Source of the DNA: Nemertoderma westbladi | Taxonomy: Eukaryota; Xenacoelomorpha; Nemertodermatida; Nemertodermatidae | Direction of reading: 5' to 3' | NCBI GenBank assembly: GCA_032718475.1 | Contig: JAUCBJ010005460.1 | Coordinates: forward strand, 1 to 39,195 | DNA length: 39,195 bases | In this document: positions 27,401-36,400 of the stretch, piece after piece | Numbering within the stretch: position 1 is the first letter of the stretch | Layout: the number at the start of each line of letters is the position of its first letter | Translations under genes and position numbers: made by a program | Notes under the pieces: generated by a model | Seen by the model: the letters and a program-made list of their open reading frames with translations, nothing else | The model's database searches: none | Told to the model about the DNA's origin: nothing

Positions 27401-30400
27401 CCCGGATCCAATAAAACTTGGTAATTAACTTGAATCCGCGTTTTACACCCCTTCCCGGATCCAGTAACAATTGGTAAATAAATTGAATCCACGTTTTACA
27501 CCCCTTCCCGGATCCAGTAACACTTGGTAATAAACTTGAATCCGTATTTTACACCCAATCCCGGATTCAGTAGAAATATGAATCCGCATTTTACACTCCG
27601 TTCAGGATTTAGCCTAAAACATGAATCCGCGCTTTACACTCCGTTTCGGATCTGAAAAATGGCCAATCCGCGTTTTACACTCGGTTACGGATTCGGTAAA
27701 TTTAGCAGTGCGCGGATGCGCAGATTACACCCAAAAAATGGAAATTCAGTCGACTTCCATAGGGATAATGTTAAATGATAGAATCCGGATCCTGATCCGG
27801 ATCCGCGTTTTACTCAGACTGTCTGACCCGGCTTAATGTCCTGATTTAATGTTTTTTGTTAGTTTGTGAGGTATAAGACTCTAATGTTTATACCTCTTTA
27901 TTAATAAAAATTGTTAGACCCCGGTACCCCGGGTACTTAAAAGTTAATTACTCAATACTCATTAACTCTCTCTCTCTCTGGGTTAAGAACGAACTCAACC
28001 CGATGCACCTTCATCCTAATATAGCTGTAAATTTTAACTCTAATTACTTTTATTTATAGATGACGTCACGTATTGTGAACGAAGCCAAAGTACGATACTG
28101 GTTAACGGAGGACGTGGTAGCGGCGACGAAATCCGGTAACGTAGAGGATAAGGAGGGAGTTTTAGACGAACCCAAATCCTTGGACGAATATTATGTGGAG
28201 ACGATGAGAGCCCTGCAGTTTGATACATTCGAGTTGGTTCGGGAGAGGTCGGACGGGCGGTTGGAGTACTCGATGGCTTACCATTACGAGTCCATCGTGA
28301 AGTCGTCCATGTCTACGACCCCAGCCCGCGCTCGCAGACTCGCCCAAGAGGCCGTGACCCTGTCTACTTCATTGCCATTGAGCTCCAGTTCTACTGTATT
28401 TGTTAGGTTAGTCTACCTCCCTAGGGTATCCGAGTTACCATTGCTTTGGAGTCGTTTTCATTTAATGCTTTCAAGACACTAGTTTCAATACATTTCTCTT
28501 TGAACTAGCATACCATAACCGTTAGAACATACACCCCTTCTCAATCAACCCTTTTATTTATTTATTTAACATATCCAATCCACTCGTATAACAACTTTTT
28601 AACTTTCACTTTTTAGCATTTTAAATTACTTTTTAGCTTTCACTTTTTAGCATTTTCAAACATAATCTTTTAACAAACATTTTGCTTCCTAAAAGCGCCT
28701 TATAGTACATTCTTTTATAGATTTGGCGCTCTCTAAGTGTAATTTTTTAATATTAATTATATTCTTAAAGACTATATTATATTTAATATAGTGTCATTTA
28801 GCGGTCAAACATTGCAAGAATTATCGTCCGTTATAGGAAAATTATTCTATTTAATAAATAAATAGCATTCTAGAACGTATTATTTTTCTCATGAGTAGGT
28901 GTCCCCCCCCCCCCCCCCCCCCTACTTCACCAGCACTATAATAGCTAAGCTGATATGATGACATTACCCGAAGGGAGACTTTAGCGGGAAAGAAGACCCT
29001 TTATCTACCGAATTATCTAATTTATAGAAATTACCACTTAAATCACATGTGCTCAATTGAGAATTCACCAGCAGGTGATGTCGATGTACAAATGGAGTAT
29101 GTTGATGACTTGGAGTTTACAAAGTTAAATTACATTCCATCATCTAGTTATAGTGACGATGAGGATGATCCTAGTCCAAATTTGTCTAGGTAGAGCAATG
29201 ACGTCATAGGGAAACATATTAGGAAGCCTGGCAAGGGGCGAAAAATACCCAATAGAGCAGCATGGAAATGTAATGTGCGTAAGTCCGACGCGACATTTAA
29301 ATATCTATCATGCTTTACCAGGAAAAACACCATTCAATAGTCGAGGAATGACGTGAGTTGTTCTGTTTCTCTGATAAAATCCTAGAGGTAAAACAACACA
29401 CACAGACTAGAGTTAATGTTAAATTTCAGTATGTGTTGTTTTGCCTCTTTGGAAAATAACGAAAAAATCAGTTTTTTTCATTAACAAAATGTATTCTGAA
29501 CGCTAGCCACTACTATAAAATGTATCATTGTATCTTCCCAGACCGCTGTCGAAAAAATTAGGAGACGGGATCCATATAGAGGGAAATGAGAAGGTTTTTT
29601 GCATTTTTCTCGAAACCACATTTTTTGGTGAGTGTTGTTCTGGCTCTTTGGTCACGAAATGTTGCTATCTTTGAACGCCTATATCTCAGTTGTTTCTTAA
29701 CGAAATTCAGATATTGTTACATATTTTGAATCCTTGCAAGGCAATCTTTTTAATGATATGAAAAAATGAACTAATGTGAAGAATGGTCACGATACGGAGA
29801 GTGCGATTTCGCAAAAGATACTTTTTTTAAAACGCTTATAAAGGGTCCGCGGCGGCGGCGGACAATCCCGGTCGGAATTGTCCACCGGACAATTCCGACC
29901 CGGACAATTCCATCCCGGCAATTAATTCCGACCCGGACAATTTCGATCTGGGCAATTCCGACCCATGAAAAAACATGAAATTTCGAAATGGGTCGGAATT
30001 GTCATTACACCATTACGGGTCGTAGTGTATTTTTGCATAGTATAGCTAACGGTAATCTAAACAATTGATATTCGATATTTTTTATCATTTGCAGATGTGA
30101 CGAGAATCGTCTCGATGTAATGAAGATTCTCATGACGGGACCTGCGGACACCCCCTACGCTAACGGCTGTTTCATCTTCGACGTTTTCTTCCCAGCCGAC
30201 TACCCCAACTCACCCCCCCTCATCAATCTCGAAACAACCGGAATGCATTCGGTTCGATTCAACCCCAATCTTTACAACGATGGGAAGGTTCGTTCGTGAT
30301 TATCTCTTGTTCTGCTTGTGACTGTCTGTTTGTCCGTCATATATTTTTCTTTCTGTTCGTAGAAATTTGACGGCTTAGTTTCGGTCTGTTCGACTAGGTT

Positions 30401-33400
30401 TGTCTGTCTGTTCCTTCTGGGTGTAACATATGTCTGTCTTTGTTGTAGTTTTGTAATTTTGTGTTCATTCTATTTTCTATTTGTATAAGTTTGTTTTAAA
30501 AAAATACAAACAGTCGGCCGAAGCCGGATAGCTGCTACCCGAAAGTAGGGGTGGGCGCTACTCCTATCTGCTACCCGAGGGTAGGGGTGGGCGCTACTCC
30601 TATCTGCTACACGAAGGTAGGGGTGGGCGCTACTCTTATCTGCTACCCGAAGGTAGGGGTGGGCGCTACTCCTATCTACTATACACGAAGGTAGGGGTGG
30701 GCGCTACTCCTATCTGATACCCGAAGGTAGGGGTGGGCGCTATTCATATCTGCTACCCGAAGGTAGGGGTGGGCGGTACTCCTATCTGCTACCCGAAGGT
30801 AGGGGTGGGCGCTACTCCTATCTACTACACGAAGGTAGGGGTGGGCGCTACTCCTATCTGATACCCGAAGGTAGGGGTGGGCGCTACTCCTATCTACTAT
30901 ACACGAAGGTAGGGGTGGGCGCTACTCCTATCTGATACCCGAAGGTAGGGGTGGGCGCTATTCATATCTGCTACCCGAAGGTAGGGGTGGGCGGTACTCC
31001 TATCTGCTACACGAAGGTAGGGGTGGGCGCTACTCCTATCTACTACCCGAAGGTAGGGGTGGGCGCTACTCATATCTACTATACACGAAGGTAGGGGTGG
31101 GCGCTACTCCTATCTGATACCCGAAGGTAGGGGTGGGCGCTATTCATATCTGCTACCCGAAGGTAGGGGTGGGCGGTACTCCTATCTGCTACCCGAAGGT
31201 AGGGGTGGGCGCTACTCCTATCTACTACACGAAGGTAGGGGTGGGCGCTACTCCTATCTGCTACCCGAAGGTAGTGGTGGGCGCTACTCCTATCTACTAC
31301 ACGAAGGTAGGGGTGGGCGCTACTCCTATCTACTACACGAAGGTAGGGGTGGGCGCTACTCCTATCTGCTACCCGAAGGTAGGGGTGGGCGCTACTCCTA
31401 TCTGCTATCCGAAGGTAGGGGTGGGCGCTACTCCTATCTACTACACGAAGGTAGGGGTGGGCGCTACTCCTATCTACTACACGAAGGTAGGGGTGGGCGC
31501 TACTCCTATCTGCTACCCGAAGGTAGGGGTGGGCGCTACTCCTATCTGCTACCCGAAGGTAGGGGTGGGCGGTACTCCTAGCTGCTACCCGAAGGTAGGG
31601 GTGGGCGCTACTCCATCTGCTACCCTAAGGTAGGGGTGGGCGCTACTCCTATCTGCTACACAAAGGTAGGGGGTGGGCGCTACTTCTAGCTGCTACCCTA
31701 AGGTAGGGGTGGGCGCTACTCCTATCTGCTACCCGAAGGTAGGGGTGGGCGCTACTCCTATCTACTATACACGAAGGTAGGGTTGGGCGCTACTCCTATC
31801 TGATACCCGAAGGTAGGGGTGGGCGCTACTCCTATCTGCTACACAAAGGTAGGGGGTGGGCGCTACTTCTAGCTGCTACCCGAAGGTAGGGGTGGGCGCT
31901 ACTCCTATCTGCTACCCGAAGGTAGGGGTGGGCGCTACTCCTATCTGTTACCCGAAGGTAGGGGTGGGCGCTACTCCTATCTGCTACCCGAAGGTAGGGG
32001 TGGGCGCTACTCCTATCTGTTACCCGAAGGTAGGGGTGGGCGCTACTCAGGACAGGAATTTTTGACCTGCGGTTAATTCGAGGAACCAGAGGTTTATCGA
32101 TTCAAAGATAACCTGTGGTTAAATTTAATAAATTAAACCTCAGGTTGTTTTTCGTATAACAACCAGTGGTTGTGCTAAGTTCAATGGTGTTTCAGGTTTC
32201 AAATAAATGATTTAACCTGTGGTTAATTTAAGATCAACCGGTGTTTCGGGTTTCAAATAAATGATTTCACCTGTGGTTAATTTAAGATCAACCGGTGTTT
32301 CGGGTTTCAAATATATGGTTTAACCTGTGGTTAATTTAAGATCAACCGGTGTTTTTTTTCAAAATAAATGGTTAAACCTGCGTTTAATGTGGATCAACCG
32401 TTGTTTCAGGTTTCAAATATATGGTTTATCCTGTGGTTAATTTAAGATCAACCGGTGTTTTTTTTCAAAATAAATGGTTAAACCTGCGTTTAATGTGGAT
32501 CAACCGTTGTTTCAGGTTTCAAATATATGGTTTAACCTGTGGTTAATTTAAGATCAACCGGTGTTTCGGGTTTCAAATATATGGTTTAACCTGTGGTTAA
32601 TTTAAGATCAACCGGTGTTTTTTTTCAAAATAAATGGTTAAACCTGCGTTTAATGTGGATCAACCGTTGTTTCAGGTTTCAAATATATGGTTTAACCTGT
32701 GGTTAATTTAAGATCAACCGGTGTTTCGGGTTTCAAATACATGGTTTAACCTGTGGTTAATTTAAGATCAACCGGTGTTTCGGGTTTCAAATGAGGATCA
32801 AGTCGGTGTTTTAGATTTCAAATAAATGGTTTATTGAAGGCCAATATCAAATATAATATCAAATATCAAATATGTTTATCAAGGATCAAATTATTGAATA
32901 AATGAATTTACAGTTTCCTAAATCCTAAATGATAATGTATTGAACCATTTACTCTTCCTGATATGGACAATCATTTTTCCTAACAGACATTGCGGTATAT
33001 TCTTCATCAATGTCATCAAGTCCCTTTAGAAATTTGACTGTACTGCTGTAGACGAAGCCTTCCTTTTCCCATGCTGCTCGCGATTTTCAAAATATGGAAC
33101 AATGTATTCCGCAGTGTCTTTAATCCATGAGAAATTGTTAGAACCAAAGAAGTAAATCCACTTGAAGTTGTCCCCTGGTGCCTGGATGCTTTGGCTTGGG
33201 CATTGCGGAACCCTCTGGAGCTCTTTCAGTTCGGGCAGGCCAGAATGGTTTTGTTATACGTTGCCGCGCCCAAACCAACTCACCAACATAGTCACCCTCA
33301 TCTCGACTATCAGATGGACCACTGCAGGTACTAGACGATTTAGATCCATAATTACAATTAACTGTATTTCCCGTTGTCCACCCTCCTACAGCCGACAGTC

Positions 33401-36400
33401 CTACTCCTGTACTCTCAACGCTCAAACTACACTCTGACACTACAGACTAGACTAGGCCTACTACACAATAGGACAGGTCCCGTCTGGCAAAACAAAAAGA
33501 GTACACTACCCTACACAGCCCTACCACCTACTACAGCAGTACTGTACTACTGTTCTGTACTACCGGCAACCGGTACCACTACTGTACCAGTGGCAGTGAT
33601 ACACTGCATCACTGTAATCAAATTTCGGGATTGTACCGGTACCGATTCTGCGATTGCAGGACAGCGCAGGATGGCAATGGCACTTTCACAAAAAATGACT
33701 GAATTATGATAGGCCTATGACAGTATGAACAAATTGCAGAATTAGCGGTCAACTTATGGCGGTTTATTCAAACATCCCTAAGACATACATTGTAATTTAT
33801 AACACATTTTTGTTCAACATGATATAGTAGCATTCAACAAATATAAGGGAATGCTTGATTTATGTTATAAATAATGTAAAACATGTAAATCATGTTAAAC
33901 AATCGTTAAATATTTACCTGATAAAACATGTTACATAAAAACGTACTTAACAAACGTATTAAGATTGTTTACATGATTGGATATTATGTTATTGGATGTT
34001 CAATTAACATGTGGATCAACAACATTTTAGAAAGAAACTATGAAACATGAGCATGTTTACTATATGTTGTCAACCACAGGTTGTTTTAAGTTTTCAACCA
34101 CCGTTCCATGTAAGTTGTAGACCACCGGTTATTCTAAGTCTTCAACCACCGTTACCTTGTAAACATACGGTGATTTAATTTTTGTAAACCACCGGTTAAG
34201 TTATCCACTACCGTTTACTGTGTTGTAAACAAACTGTGATTTGAATTTTTGTAAACCACCGGTTATTCTAAGTTTTCAACCACCGTTTACTGTGTTTTAA
34301 ATCAACGGTTATATGTATTTTTCAACCAATCGATTAATGTAAGTTTTAAACCACCGGTTACTTTGTATCAAATAATATGAACCGCCGTTTATTCCTAAGT
34401 CAAACACTGTTTCTGTTTTATGATAGCAATTACAATCCGGAAAACCACCGTTTCAATGTAACACTGCAGTTTGGGAAAATTTAAACCACCGTTTCAATGT
34501 AACACTGCAGTTTGGGAAAATTTAAACCACCGTTTCAATGTAACACTGCAGTTTGGGAAAATTTAAACCACCGTTTCAATGTAACACTGCACTTTGGGAA
34601 AATTTAAACCACCGTTTTAGCATATGCCAATTTGTAACCAGCGGTTTTAAAAGAGCAACCATCGGTTGAAACTTTTATACCAGAGGTTAAAAAAAGAACC
34701 GCCGAACAATTTTTTCAGTGTAGGGGTGGGCGCTACTCCTATCTACTATACACGAAGGTAGGGGTGGGCGCTACTCCTATCTGATACCCGAAGGTAGGGG
34801 TGGGCGCTACTCCTATCTACTATACACGAAGGTAGGGGTGGGCGCTACTCCTATCTGATACCCGAAGGTAGGGGTGGGCGCTATTCATATCTGCTACCCG
34901 AAGGTAGGGGTGGGCGGTACTCCTATCTGCTACACGAAGGTAGGGGTGGGCGCTACTCCTATCTACTACCCGAAGGTAGGGGTGGGCGCTACTCCTATCT
35001 ACTATACACGAAGGTAGGGGTGGGCGCTACTCCTATCTGATACCCGAAGGTAGGGGTGGGCGCTATTCATATCTGCTACCCGAAGGTAGGGGTGGGCGGT
35101 ACTCCTATCTGCTACCCGAAGGTAGGGGTGGGCGCTACTCCTATCTACTACACGAAGGTAGGGGTGGGCGCTACTCCTATCTGCTACCCGAAGGTAGTGG
35201 TGGGCGCTACTCCTATCTACTACACGAAGGTAGGGGTGGGCGCTACTCCTATCTACTACACGAAGGTAGGGGTGGGCGCTACTCCTATCTGCTACCCGAA
35301 GGTAGGGGTGGGCGCTACTCCTATCTGCTATCCGAAGGTAGGGGTGGGCGCTACTCCTATCTACTACACGAAGGTAGGGGTGGGCGCTACTCCTATCTAC
35401 TACACGAAGGTAGGGGTGGGCGCTACTCCTATCTGCTACCCGAAGGTAGGGGTGGGCGCTACTCCTATCTGCTACCCGAAGGTAGGGGTGGGCGGTACTC
35501 CTAGCTGCTACCCGAAGGTAGGGGTGGGCGCTACTCCATCTGCTACCCTAAGGTAGGGGTGGGCGCTACTCCTATCTGCTACACAAAGGTAGGGGGTGGG
35601 CGCTACTTCTAGCTGCTACCCTAAGGTAGGGGTGGGCGCTACTCCTATCTGCTACCCGAAGGTAGGGGTGGGCGCTACTCCTATCTACTATACACGAAGG
35701 TAGGGTTGGGCGCTACTCCTATCTGATACCCGAAGGTAGGGGTGGGCGCTACTCCTATCTGCTACACAAAGGTAGGGGGTGGGCGCTACTTCTAGCTGCT
35801 ACCCGAAGGTAGGGGTGGGCGCTACTCCTATCTGCTACCCGAAGGTAGGGGTGGGCGCTACTCCTATCTGTTACCCGAAGGTAGGGGTTTGCGCTACTCC
35901 TATCCCTTGTTTTGCTCCCATTAATTCAACTTGTTATCATGTTATCGACCTCAGTGGATAAAAGACTGAGTGGACCGTGGCGGGGGTCGAACCTACAACC
36001 AAAAGATGCAGGCCCGGCGCTCAACCAACTGAGCTACCCCGCGCCGTCCTATTTGTTCTATATAAAAATGTTTTTTTTCTACTCTTTCTAGGTTTGTCTG
36101 TCTATATTGAACACTTGGCACGGCCGCCCGGAGGAGAAATGGAACGCGGCTAGCTCGAGCTTCCTCCAGGTCTTGGTCTCGATCCAAAGTCTCATCCTCG
36201 TTAGCGAGCCGTACTTCAACGAGCCGGGCTACGAGAAGTCCCGCGGTACGCCGTCCGGACAGCAGAGCTGCTTCGAGTACGACGCCAACATCCGGTTCGC
36301 AACCGCACGATGGGCCATGTTGGAGCAGGTTCGGAATCCTCCGGAATGCTTCCGGGACGTCGTACTCAAACACTTCTACCTGAAACGCAACGAAGTCGTC

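Larger units (their letters stand above)
16588..27829. mobile_element. Element B: 11.2-kb inverted element with minisatellite arms
   Basis: GGCTTAATG lies directly outside both ends (16579-16587 and 27830-27838). Both ends start GGGT when read inwards, then reach GTAAAACG followed by CCGGAT-rich sequence. The left arm (16588-24245) carries GTGTAAAACGCGGATTC units in + orientation. The right arm (26336-27829) carries the same units in - orientation. A 9-bp duplication with long inverted ends recalls Mutator-like (MULE) elements, but there is no transposase and the assignment is tentative. The spacer at 24246-26335 has received a LINE. Arms are unequal (7.7 and 1.5 kb), as expected if one array expanded independently. 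Confidence 0.75.
32048..34720. mobile_element. 2.7-kb inverted element inserted in the 36-bp array
   Basis: The 36-bp array is interrupted by 2673 bp. The ends are imperfect inverted repeats: the left begins CAGGACAGGAATTTTTGACC then TGCGGTT, and the right, read inwards, begins CACTGAAAAAATTGTTCGGC then GGTT. Both continue into AACCAGAGG/AACCTCTGG-like motifs. The arms contain AACCGGTG-type repeats in mirror orientation (left 32060-32830, right 34060-34700). TAGGGGTGGGCGCTACT (17 bp) abuts both ends. It may be a target duplication or simply the array. No transposase is seen. The centre, 32830-34060, has only short frames and a GTAC-rich stretch (33530-33605). Confidence 0.55.

Noticed and set aside
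28060-28062. ATG as start of a separate UBC gene
   Set aside because: The ATG directly follows an acceptor in the correct phase, and the sequence before the UBC domain is typical internal BIRC6.
31133-31633. A 166-codon frame, identical at 35056-35556 ([12 protein letters not shown] repeats)
   Set aside because: A 36-bp unit without stops. The identity reflects duplicated array DNA, not conserved protein.
33138-33709. Overlapping short frames on both strands in the centre of the 2.7-kb element
   Set aside because: No recognisable domain, low-complexity GTAC-rich composition and no transposase motifs.
35970-36046. Functional tRNA (alanine-like TGC loop) on the minus strand
   Set aside because: A and B boxes match, but the acceptor stem does not pair, the T stem has a mismatch and the anticodon loop would be nine nucleotides.
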